From Nostoc sp. C052 (GTDB lineage: Bacteria; Cyanobacteriota; Cyanobacteriia; Cyanobacteriales; Nostocaceae), in assembly GCF_013393905.1 (NCBI RefSeq), contig NZ_CP040274.1:124001-188000 (forward strand): a stretch of DNA of 64,000 nucleotides. The letters are read 5' to 3'. Position 1 is the first letter of the stretch, and each line of letters starts with the position of its first letter. Under the pieces are notes generated by a model. It was given only the letters and a program-made list of their open reading frames with translations. It was not told where the DNA came from and made no database searches. Shown in pieces: positions 7,383-15,500 of this stretch. Made by a program: the position numbers and the translations under genes.

Positions 7383-8201
7383 TCAGCCTGCCCCAGTCTT
7401 TGCTGTTTGTAACTGTTGCATCCATGCGTTGATTGCCGTTAATTCATCCGCACCATTAGCGACAGCATCAATCACTTGCTTTTGATACAAAGATTCGGCA
7501 TGAGTGGGATGGTCACACTTGTCTGCTGCCCAAGCCAAACACATTGTTTTTACCAATTCATTAATCTTGGTAGTATGAAGTAGACTTGGGCGGTCAACAT
7601 CCTGAAATTCCAACCACTCTTTGACTAAATCAAGTGGATAATCAAGCAAAGTACGAATATTTTTGATTCGTAAATCAAGTGTATGTACTGGTTGAGGGAC
7701 TACACTAAGTTTTGGTGTAGATGGAATGCCACCTAAGCGAAATTGGATGTCACGAATGATTGTTGCCCAATCAGCATTTTTGTTCCATTCTCTTTCAATT
7801 CTGCTTTTACTTGCAGCATCGTAAAGATTGCAGAAAACTGTATTCTCGTCACCAGCATTCGCAACGATAATCAGTGGTTTAGAAAAATCCTGAACTAATG
7901 AGGCAGCGAGAAGAAAGCTTTTGGCGAAATTGGTTTCAACACCAGTCCTGACAACATAAAGTTCATCTGCACTCACGACAATATCCAGCTTCAGGTTGTC
8001 CTTTCCTTTGAATTCTTTAGTGGTTAATCGCAGTTCAGACAGATAGCCAGTTAATGCTCTTTGGGAAACAGGAATGGTTTTATCCCTGTCAATATCGTAG
8101 TGATACCACAGGTAAGATTCTCCACCTAACTCGGCGTTTTTGACATATAGATAAATCGGTTCAGGAGGGTTGCATAAACCTAGTTTGATTTCAGTAACCA
8201 T
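7383..8201 (-). CDS. Conserved replicon-module protein of unknown function, 272 aa (copy A)
   Basis: A 272-residue soluble protein found in both modules. The N-terminal half is rich in beta strands (PIYLYVKNAELGGESYLWY, LKLDIVVSADELYVVRTG), followed by an alpha-rich C terminus (residues ~180-270). The strand pattern and its position in a replication operon would suit an OB-fold-type single-strand-binding or accessory factor, but I see no diagnostic motif and do not assign it. Its 3' end lies against a palindromic repeat (about 7340-7382). Just beyond its 5' end is a plus-strand candidate small RNA running antisense to the operon. Copy B is 42018-42836. Confidence 0.6.
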   Translation of the reverse strand: MVTEIKLGLCNPPEPIYLYVKNAELGGESYLWYHYDIDRDKTIPVSQRALTGYLSELRLTTKEFKGKDNLKLDIVVSADELYVVRTGVETNFAKSFLLAASLVQDFSKPLIIVANAGDENTVFCNLYDAASKSRIEREWNKNADWATIIRDIQFRLGGIPSTPKLSVVPQPVHTLDLRIKNIRTLLDYPLDLVKEWLEFQDVDRPSLLHTTKINELVKTMCLAWAADKCDHPTHAESLYQKQVIDAVANGADELTAINAWMQQLQTAKTGAG

Positions 8202-8254
8202 GTTTTACCTCGGTTAAAGTTTTATTGATTGGTGTTCTGTGTGCAATAATGAAT

Positions 8255-8331
8255 GGGAATTCTGTAGCGGGAGAAAAACTTCCGTGCGTTCATCTGAGTA
8301 AGCGGCACTCATTCAGGTGAACGCTTTTGTA
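8255..8331 (+). ncRNA. Candidate antisense small RNA with two hairpins (copy A)
   Basis: On the plus strand, opposite to the operon, two adjacent hairpins precede a short U tract. Hairpin 1 (8268-8284) is CGGGAG-loop-CTTCCG. Hairpin 2 (8286-8324) has a 14-pair stem with an 11-base loop, followed by TTTTGTA. A promoter-like AATAAT at 8245-8250 lies upstream in a block almost identical between copies. The homologous site in copy B (42887-42964) has the same hairpin 1 and a hairpin 2 with six changed stem positions that all still pair. The non-Watson-Crick pairs are G-U only when read on the plus strand, which points to a plus-strand RNA. Its function is unknown; control of the replicon operon is a reasonable guess. 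Confidence 0.5.
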
Positions 8332-8721
8332 TTAAATTGAAAGTTCTCGATTACGCTCTAGCTCCCATTCCAGATAAGTGAGTGCAGTTTGAGCATCAGC
8401 AATGTTTAAATCTGGGCTATATCCCTCGTCCAACAGTTTTTTGTAGTCTGGGTGCGTAGCAATAAGGGACATCAGAGTTTGAGCTTGTTCAAGTAATGGG
8501 TAGAGATTGGGGTTAGACATTTCAATGCCAAGCCTGGAACATAAATCTTCCACTTTCACACCCCTGATTCCTGGCTCAATCTCGGTTTCTAACTCTTCAA
8601 GCAGAGATTGGAAATTCGGGTGTTCATCGTTAATTTCAATCTCAAATAAATCTGCACTTTTCGTAACGACAGTTGCCCAAGCAGGTAAAGTTTGTGGAAT
8701 CGTCTTAGCGTAAAGTTTCAT
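8332..8721 (-). CDS. Small conserved replicon-module protein (copy A)
   Basis: A 129-residue acidic protein starting at MKLYAKTIPQTLPAW (8721), where a GAGG ribosome site lies eight bases upstream; the frame is open further upstream but the extension is not conserved. No family is recognised. The C-terminal part (PDLNIADAQTALTYLEWELERN) is helical. In copy B (43068-43490) the last residues after LEWELERN are replaced by sequence read from a palindromic repeat. It lies at the end of a small-gene cluster and directly upstream, in the operon direction, of the candidate antisense RNA site. Confidence 0.55.
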   Translation of the reverse strand: MKLYAKTIPQTLPAWATVVTKSADLFEIEINDEHPNFQSLLEELETEIEPGIRGVKVEDLCSRLGIEMSNPNLYPLLEQAQTLMSLIATHPDYKKLLDEGYSPDLNIADAQTALTYLEWELERNRELSI

Positions 8722-8746
8722 GATTGTGTCCTCTGGGATTAATAAC

Positions 8747-8947
8747 CTAAAAATCCTCGGCAATCTCCAACAAAAAACCGCTTCCCGTGTTCTGTACTTG
8801 CACCAGTTCTTTATCCAGCAGTGTTTGAATAACTGAATCTGAGAATTGGAATTGCAAACGGTGCAGAGGCACACAACCACCACAAAACTGAAGCACACGC
8901 AGCAAATGATTGGCTCTACGGTCAAAGTTTTCTGTAGAATTAGCCAT
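8747..8947 (-). CDS. Small winged-helix-like protein (copy A)
   Basis: A 66-residue protein starting at MANSTENFDRRANHLL (8947). That ATG overlaps the stop of the upstream gene in the same way as in copy B. The sequence runs as a helix (RRANHLLRVLQFCGGCVP), a turn, a second helix (FSDSVIQTLLDKELVQV) and a strand pair (NTGSGFLLEI), which is the layout of a minimal winged helix. This is structural inference from the pattern only. It probably regulates or assists module functions, and is translationally coupled to the gene upstream. Confidence 0.5.
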   Translation of the reverse strand: MANSTENFDRRANHLLRVLQFCGGCVPLHRLQFQFSDSVIQTLLDKELVQVQNTGSGFLLEIAEDF

Positions 8948-9266
8948 TGTTTGCACCCTTAGTTAATACGGTTAACTGTCGGTTTAGAATGCTTATCTGT
9001 TGTTGATAAAACTCAATCTCTGCGGTAATTTCTGAGAATAATTCTTCTGGAGAGAGCGGTTGGATTTGCTCCTCTTGCAAGTACGATATTTCATCAGAAT
9101 TCTTGTTAGGCATGAGTACATAGCGCCAACCATCATCAAATTGTTCAGCCAACTCTGTACCAGAGGGATAGTAATAAAGTCCCAAGATGATGCCCTGTTG
9201 TGTACGCTGATCCAAAGCAAAGCGAGGGTATGCCCAGTGTTGGGGGATTGAGATTGTGGGTTGCAT
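8940..9266 (-). CDS. Small conserved replicon-module protein, coiled-coil C terminus (copy A)
   Basis: A 108-residue protein starting at MQPTISIPQHWAYPRF (9266), the point where copy B begins. The N-terminal part (GIILGLYYYPSGTELAEQF, then DDGWRYVLMPNK) looks like a small beta domain. The C-terminal 40 residues (EITAEIEFYQQQISILNRQ) form a coiled coil, so it probably oligomerises. No family is recognised with confidence. Its last codons overlap the start of the next gene. Confidence 0.55.
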   Translation of the reverse strand: MQPTISIPQHWAYPRFALDQRTQQGIILGLYYYPSGTELAEQFDDGWRYVLMPNKNSDEISYLQEEQIQPLSPEELFSEITAEIEFYQQQISILNRQLTVLTKGANNG

Positions 9267-9291
9267 ATTGATTGGTGAATGAAGGGACAAT

Positions 9292-9372
9292 GAAGCAGAG
9301 GTGCAGAGGAGCGGAGGAAAGATTTGTACAGATTCTTTCCCCTCTGCACCCCTGCCCCTCTGCCCCCTTGCC
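9292..9372 (+). repeat. G-rich/C-rich palindromic repeat
   Basis: A run of GCAGAGG/GGAGG units (9294-9328) faces a run of CCCCTCTGC/CCCTGCC units (9341-9372) across a short spacer, giving a long imperfect hairpin. Related elements occur at 30530-30632 and inside the copy B gene at 44560-44645. It is a dispersed short palindromic element of the Nostocales type, here between two genes of the operon. Confidence 0.75.
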
Positions 9373-9375
9373 TCT

Positions 9376-10170
9376 TTACGCTGTGACTAACTCCGCTCTC
9401 TCCAGCAGCCGTTGCAATTTATCGCCAGTTAGCTGTTCTAAAGGTTGGTCTAAAAAATATTCATCAAAAATGGATTGACCATCAGTAGACACGTCCACCA
9501 TCGATAATGAGCGCACAGCATCAAGCACCGAGTTAGAATACTTCTGCTGGACTGAATAACGCCTCTTCACCCACCAGTTCCCGTCAGTGCATCCGACTTG
9601 CCCCAGTTTCACGCCCTTGTTGTTGTAAATGCCATCATCAAGAATTTCAAACCCATAATTTTGGCACTCGTTGAAGATATGCGCCATGATTTGGTTTTCG
9701 GTTGTGGGGGGTGTTGCAAGTTGTTCCTGCACAGGTAATGAGCCGTCTTTATAGTGCGTGCAGATGAAGCGATCGCAACGCATTGGGGTGTTGGCACGGA
9801 ATACTTCTGTATCGTTGACTATGACTACCCAGGGTTGCGTTAAGTGGTTGTCGTCATGGCTAATGCTGGCTATAAGTTGATTACCAGCGTAATATTCGTG
9901 ATCAGAAAAGGAGATTTCGACTATTCTGAGTGGTTCAGGAGCTACGGCTTGAGCTTGGGTTGCGATGTAGTTGTCGAGTTCGGCTTGAGCGAGGGCTTGG
10001 TTATCAACTTTCTGAAGCTGGGTGGATTGGTGGGTGATGATTGCGTTTACCCAGGTTTCAGATGCTCTTTTGTCCCCGGTGGGTGTTATGCCTAATTCGG
10101 CAGCGATTCTTTTGAGACGGGGGAGGTTGTAACGGCAAAGGGCTTGCTGTGTGTAGGTTGGATGGGTCAT
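9376..10170 (-). CDS. First gene of the replicon operon, SAP-like N terminus (copy A)
   Basis: A 264-residue protein. The N-terminal ~55 residues (LPRLKRIAAELGITPTGDKR, then WVNAIITHQ) resemble a SAP-type DNA-binding helix pair, in which a leucine-rich helix leads into a glycine turn. The middle contains RFICTHYKDGSLPVQE and a conserved block IMAHIFNECQNYGFEILDDG. The remainder has no family I recognise. It is the promoter-proximal gene of the leftward operon, behind a leader hairpin and the operator cluster. Copy B (44217-45107) carries an in-frame insertion of about 33 residues derived from a palindromic repeat, which marks that part of the protein as a tolerant surface loop. Confidence 0.6.
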   Translation of the reverse strand: MTHPTYTQQALCRYNLPRLKRIAAELGITPTGDKRASETWVNAIITHQSTQLQKVDNQALAQAELDNYIATQAQAVAPEPLRIVEISFSDHEYYAGNQLIASISHDDNHLTQPWVVIVNDTEVFRANTPMRCDRFICTHYKDGSLPVQEQLATPPTTENQIMAHIFNECQNYGFEILDDGIYNNKGVKLGQVGCTDGNWWVKRRYSVQQKYSNSVLDAVRSLSMVDVSTDGQSIFDEYFLDQPLEQLTGDKLQRLLERAELVTA

Positions 10171-10196
10171 AATGAAATTTCCTTATTATTAGGAAC

Positions 10197-10237
10197 AGAG
10201 AAAGCGCTTCAGATTGGTAGTCGAGGGCGCTTTCTCT
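10197..10237 (-). promoter_or_regulatory. Leader hairpin of the replicon operon (copy A)
   Basis: AGAGAAAGCGC at 10197-10207 pairs perfectly with GCGCTTTCTCT at 10227-10237 around a 19-base loop. Copy B has the same loop length and a related loop (shared TTCAGATT and AGTC blocks) at 45135-45175. Its stem differs at four positions: three as double compensatory changes, and one as a G-U pair if read on the minus strand. Position and strand logic make it the 5' leader of the leftward operon, where it could act as an attenuator or protein/RNA-binding site. Confidence 0.55.
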
Positions 10238-10254
10238 TTATCTTTTCCTATTAT

Positions 10255-10336
10255 GCGCTAATTTTTTAGCGCTGTCAAGAATATTTTAGCTATTAGCGCT
10301 AATATATTAGCGTGTATATTACAAAGGAAGCGCTAA
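10255..10336. promoter_or_regulatory. Operator cluster between divergent genes (copy A)
   Basis: The half-site TTAGCGC/GCGCTAA is repeated here: an inverted pair at 10255-10272, the palindrome TTAGCGCTAA at 10293-10302, TTAGCG at 10307-10312 and GCGCTAA at 10330-10336. The last abuts the start of the GIY-YIG-XRE gene. Such a cluster in a divergent promoter region is typical of autoregulation by an XRE protein. Copy B uses a different motif in this place. Confidence 0.65.
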
Positions 10337-10342
10337 AAAGTT

Positions 10343-10837
10343 ATGGTTTATATGGAGGATATTAATTTATGGGAGCTGCCATTTGTGGCACTTGAAGACA
10401 GAAACTCATTGCCGGATGAGCCTTGTGTTTACTTGGCAATCGATAAAGATAACTCGGTGCTGTACGTGGGTATGTCAGACAATTTAAGGCAGAAATGGAA
10501 AAGCCATCCTAAGCTAGAAGCCTTAAGTCGTCTTGAAGGCGTTAAAATCTCGTACATTAGAACCGAAGCTGAATTACTCAGAAAGCTAGAAAATGCCCTA
10601 ATCAAAGTTTTCAAACCTCCGTTGAACTTAACGGAAGCACCCAAAAAAGGCATTGCAGCTTTAAGGGAAAAAATAGGATTAACTCAAAAGCAACTAGGTG
10701 ATTTAGTTGGAGTTGATACTTCGACAATCAGAAATTGGGAATATGGCAAAGGATCAGAAACTTTCGCAAAAGTAGCAAGACTTTGTAAAGTGCTGGAATG
10801 TGATATTGAAGATTTGTTTGAGGAAGAAGCAGTGTGA
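10343..10837 (+). CDS. GIY-YIG domain fused to XRE-family HTH regulator (copy A)
   Basis: A 164-residue two-domain protein. Residues ~27-97 form a GIY-YIG fold: CVYLAI and VLYVGMS supply the paired motif, followed by Arg49, the catalytic-type Glu83 in LENALI, and the characteristic FKPPLN end. Residues ~103-160 form an XRE helix-turn-helix (LTQKQLGDLVGVDTSTIRNW). It is transcribed divergently from the replicon operon and starts just inside a cluster of TTAGCGC half-sites that it probably binds. Copy B has only the HTH part in this position. The intact catalytic residues leave open a nicking or cleaving activity; it could equally be a pure repressor. Confidence 0.8.
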   Translation: MVYMEDINLWELPFVALEDRNSLPDEPCVYLAIDKDNSVLYVGMSDNLRQKWKSHPKLEALSRLEGVKISYIRTEAELLRKLENALIKVFKPPLNLTEAPKKGIAALREKIGLTQKQLGDLVGVDTSTIRNWEYGKGSETFAKVARLCKVLECDIEDLFEEEAV

Positions 10838-10996
10838 TGATTGAACCTGCTGAAAAACCTCATTTTGCTCTAGCCTCTATCTCATTTTATAAGCAATGCC
10901 TGCGGCAGGCTAAGTCTATACAGTTGCCAGTTACATCCAATATCTACGTTGCAATCAACTCAAAACAAATAGCATCGGATTAAAGGAGGTGGAAGT

Positions 10997-11974
10997 ATGA
11001 ACCAGCCACCTTCTAGAAGACGGAAAAAAGACACCCCTGCCGCATCTGATGACAGCACATTACCAAATGACCTTGCAGAAGAGGATATTTCCCCTCAAGA
11101 AAACCCAGCTACAGCAACAATCACTGTTACTGCTGTCGAAATTCCAGAGTTAACCGAGCAGGAAATTAGCGATCGCCTGCACCTAGAGAGGAAAGTGGAG
11201 AGGGCATTTTTTGAGGCAGGCAAGGCATTAACGGAATTACGCGATCGCAAATTGTACCGTTCAACTCACAAAACCTTTGAAGAATATTGCAAGCAAAGGT
11301 TTGGTTACACGCGGATAGCAGCCAGCTACAAGATTGCCGCAGCTACAGTCATGGACAATTTGTTAACCAATGGTTTACAAAAAGAGGAAATAGCTACGGA
11401 TGAATTACAGACTCCAAAAATGTTAACCAATGGTTTACAAATTTTGCCAAATAATGAACGTCAAGTACGCCCTTTGGCTTCTTTAGAGCCAGAAGTACAA
11501 AGAGAAGCTTGGCAGAAGGCAGTGGAGGAAGCAGGTGGTAAAGTTCCAAGTGGTAGGATTGTGAAGAATGTTGTGCAGCGCATAATGGAGCGAACCAGAG
11601 TACCAAACACCTACCAGCTAGGCGAAATCTGTCAAATTCTTGCAAAAGATAACCCAGAACTCAGAGGTAAAGGTGGATGCTGGGGCATAGTCAACCATGT
11701 AGGCGAATTCAGTTGCACAATCACAATGTGGGATGGAGAATACACGGTCAGGATCGACCACTTGAAGCCGCTCAATTACCTAGAGTCGGAATGTCAGCAG
11801 ATGCAGGAGATTAGCGATCGCATCAGTCGGTTACGGGAAAACAAGAGCTTGGAAGAAGCTGCCCGTGCTGTGTTGAAGCACTTGGGGGAAGTGAAGCGAC
11901 CGTATTTGACTGCGGTGGAGGAGAAGCTGTTGAGTTTGATTGAGCTTGAATATGGGGTTGATTCAGTGTTGTAG
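10997..11974 (+). CDS. ParB-like / KorB-like DNA-binding plasmid protein (copy A)
   Basis: A 325-residue protein with a disordered basic N terminus (RRRKK near residue 8), then a conserved region ERAFFEAGKALTELRDRKLY and a helix-rich part including NERQVRPLASLEPEVQREAW and GRIVKNVVQRIMER, which resembles the HTH region of ParB/KorB-type proteins. The C-terminal domain (RGKGGCWGIVNHV, then MWDGEYTVRIDHLKPL) is a small beta domain, then helices. It follows the regulator gene after 159 bases. The ribosome site AAGGAGGT (10983-10990) is a perfect anti-SD match, unusually strong for this window. Role: probably partition, copy control or site-specific DNA binding. Fragments of further copies lie at 21.9-22.4 kb. 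Confidence 0.6.
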   Translation: MNQPPSRRRKKDTPAASDDSTLPNDLAEEDISPQENPATATITVTAVEIPELTEQEISDRLHLERKVERAFFEAGKALTELRDRKLYRSTHKTFEEYCKQRFGYTRIAASYKIAAATVMDNLLTNGLQKEEIATDELQTPKMLTNGLQILPNNERQVRPLASLEPEVQREAWQKAVEEAGGKVPSGRIVKNVVQRIMERTRVPNTYQLGEICQILAKDNPELRGKGGCWGIVNHVGEFSCTITMWDGEYTVRIDHLKPLNYLESECQQMQEISDRISRLRENKSLEEAARAVLKHLGEVKRPYLTAVEEKLLSLIELEYGVDSVL

Positions 11975-12535
11975 TAAATCCTGAGAAATCAAGACTTTTC
12001 AACAGGTGCTTCCGAAATATTTTTCAAAATTTTTTTGATTAATTTAACTTCAAATTAATCCAATCATCGAACAAATAACTAAGTCGGTCAGTGTAATTAA
12101 AACTGATTATTGGGGGCTGTCATTTGTCCTTTGTTATTTTTCATTGACAAGAGTTTTAAGCCTATTTATGTTCCGTAATATAGTTGGATTTATTTCCGCC
12201 CACTTACTTAACACTCTTCCATCGGTCTTGGAAAAAGCAATCGCTGCAAGGCTTACAATGTATCTTTTGAGATTAAGAAAGTTTTACATATAACTACTAG
12301 CTTTAATTTCAAATTGCTGGTAGTGTCAGATTGTCAAATATTTAAAATTTTTACCTAATAAAAATACATCTATTATGACCATTTCGTAGTGTGGTCGGTT
12401 TTTTGTGTGTTTTGGATCTAGAGAGATGCGATCGCTATCAACTATCTCTACCTTGGCTGTATATGTTTGACTTGTTAACAATCGTCTTTACCTTATACTC
12501 CCCTGTTTAAATTAGCAAAGGAATAATCAGCCCAG
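11975..12535 (+). promoter_or_regulatory. Intergenic region with weak terminator and promoter for the giant gene
   Basis: No gene is seen in these 561 bases. GACCA...TGGTC at 12377-12396 followed by GGTTTTTT is a weak terminator-like hairpin. A promoter-like pair, TTGTTA at 12472-12477 and TATACT at 12494-12499 with a 16-base spacer, precedes the giant gene, and an AAGGA ribosome site lies near 12520. The rest is AT-rich without recognisable structure. Confidence 0.4.
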
Positions 12536-15500
12536 ATGACACCTATTAAATCTATTGATGACCTTTCTCTCAATCAAACGCTATTACTGGCACTTAAAGG
12601 GGTGCAGCAATATCTCAGCGAATTTGCTACCAGTCCAGAGTTTATAGACAAGATGCGCTTGGCGTTTGGGGAAAGTTTTAATGCTGAAACCGCTTTGAAT
12701 TTGGCACAGGCTTGGCAAAATCAGGATTTTAGCGTCATACCAACCATACAATTCCTCTCTTCGGCACAATTGAATGGGGCAAATGGGGCTTATGCGGCGG
12801 CAACACAAAGCATTTATATGTCACAGGAGTTTTTCAACCAGCATGAGAATGATCCAGCAGCAATAGTTAATGTGGTGTTAGAGGAGGTTGGACATCGCGT
12901 TGATACGGTTCTGAATCAGACAGATAGTGCTGGAGATGAAGGGGCAATTTTTGCAGCGTTGCTACAGGGGTATAATCTAAATACTGAGACATTACAGGCT
13001 TTAAAAGCAGAGGATGACCACGCGACAATTACGGTGGATGGTGAAGCGATCGCAGTCGAACAGAGTACGGGAACTTTAGCCTTCAGTCGGGCTAATTTCC
13101 AAGTTAGCGAAGATGGGAAAGCGTTTGTTCCAGTTACAATCGCTCGCACTAATGGAAGTGATGGCAATGCTTCCGTTACTTTATCTTTAACAGATGGAAC
13201 GGCTACTGCTTCTCAAGACTATATTGCACAAAATTTCACAGTCAACTTTAACTTAGGAGAAACGACTAAAACTGTCAATATTCCGATTATTAATGATACT
13301 CTTCCAGAAACTAGCGAAACCATTAATCTCACCCTCAGTAATCCGGTTAATGCTACTCTGGGGACTCAAGCAACCGCCACTCTAACCATTCTCGATAATG
13401 ATACGGTCTCGGCTGGATATGCAGATGTCGTTTTAGATTACTTTGACAGTGGTGCTAGTTCGATTCCTGCACCTTATGGCAGACCTCCACAAGGTGCATT
13501 TGGATCAGTTAATTTAGATGTTGTTTTAGGTACACCTCCAACTTCACCTGTTGTTAGTAGTAATCCTAATGTTGATTGGCTGGCTTTACCCCAAGGTTCT
13601 TTTATTACCGTTGGGTTTACGGATGAAGTCGTCATTGACGGTCCTGGGAATGATCTTTTTATTCAGAGCTTTGATCCCGCAGATTCTGCGAATGAACAAG
13701 CAGATGTTTTTGTCAGCGCAGATGGTACAACGTTTACAAAACTTGGCAGGATCAATGAGCAAGGAAATGTTGGACTTGATTTAGCATCCATCAACTTCAC
13801 TCAACGGGTTACAGCAGTCAAAGTCGTCGGTCTGGATAATCTAGGAAGTTCACCAGGATTTGATCTAATTGCGGTACAGGCAATTAATCGAGCTTCGACG
13901 GCTGGAATATTAGCTTTTGAATCTGCTAACTTTAGTGTCAATGAAGATGGAACTCCGGTTACTCAAGTTAAAGTTGTTCGTACTGATGGAAGCTATGGAC
14001 AGGTCAGCGCAACCATTAACCTGACTGATAGCACGGCAACTTCACCTTCTGACTACAACAATGCGCCGATTACTGTCACCTTTGCGAATGGGGAAACCTC
14101 CAAAATTGTTACTATTCCCATTGTTGATGACACAGTTTATGAAGGTAATGAAACGATTAATCTCAGTCTCGCTAACCCTACAGGTGGCGCAACGATTGGT
14201 ACACAAAACACAGCTGTTGTAACTGTCTTGGATAATGATTCCAGTCTCTTACTGAGTGATAATTTTAATACGGAAAACAATGGAGTAGGAGTTTTAAATT
14301 ATTTAAATCTTGCTAATTGGAATGTTGCTAGGGGGAATGTAGATTTACTTGGGAATGGTTCTTATGATTCTCTGCCAGGTAATGGTCTATATCTGGATTT
14401 AGACGGTAGTACTTTTAGTGCGGGTAAGTTAGAATCTAAAACAACGTTTAACTTTAATGCTGGCGACAAAGTTACATTGAAGTTTTCTTTAGCAGGCTCC
14501 CAAAGAGGAGATATTAACTCAGTTACTGTATCGCTAGGGAGTATCTTTACAGAAACTTTTACTCTAAATAGTTCTCAGCCATTTACTGAATTTACTCGTA
14601 GCTTTATCATTAGTTCACCAGCAAGTGGAAAACTTGTTTTTGATCATGCTGGAAACGACAATATTGGGTTGCTTCTAGATAATGTGAAACTCAGTAAAAC
14701 AGCAAATGGAAAAATTATTCCCGGAACATTATCTTTTAGTCAACCCAGTTTTACGCTTAAAGAAGATGGAACAACGATCACAGCTGTAACGGTTACTCGC
14801 AGTGAAGGATCGGATGGAGCAGTAAGTGCCACGATTAAATTGCAGGATGGTACTGCTAATGCTCCAAATGATTACAATAATGCACCTATTACTGTTAATT
14901 TTGCCGATGGTGAAACTAGTAAAATCGTTACTATTCCCATCGTTGATGATGCGATCGTAGAACCGGATGAAACTGTCCAACTGACGCTAATCACTCCCAC
15001 TGGAGGAGCAACGATTGGACAGCAAAATAGTGCAACGCTGACCATTCTTGATAATGATAGGCTGCCGATCGCAGGAGTTTTAGCTTTTAGTTCCCCTCAA
15101 TTTAGTGTTAACGAAGATGGAACGCCTATTGCAGCTGTAACTGTCACTCGCACTGGTGGAACTGATGGGGCTGTAAGTGCCACTCTTAACTTCAAAGATG
15201 GTACAGCAAAAGCGCCAAGCGATTATAATAATGCTCCTATTATTGTTAATTTTGCCAATGGAGAAACCAGTAAAACTGTCACCATTCCGATTGTTAATGA
15301 CAATAACTTAGAACCAGATGAAACCCTGCAATTGTTTCTAAGTAACCCAACAGGAGGGGTCACTATTGGCCAGCAAAATAGCGCAACGTTAACCATCGTT
15401 GACAAAAATGCTCCCTTAATTACAGGATTTCCTCAAGGCGCTTCTGGAAGTAATAAAGGGCAAACGACTATTGTTATTGCAGGGCAGAATTTTTTACCAA

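Noticed and set aside
9292..9372. Possible CRISPR array in the repeat-rich spacers
   Set aside because: The units are short palindromic G-rich/C-rich elements without regularly spaced identical repeats and unique spacers. No cas gene is present in the window.
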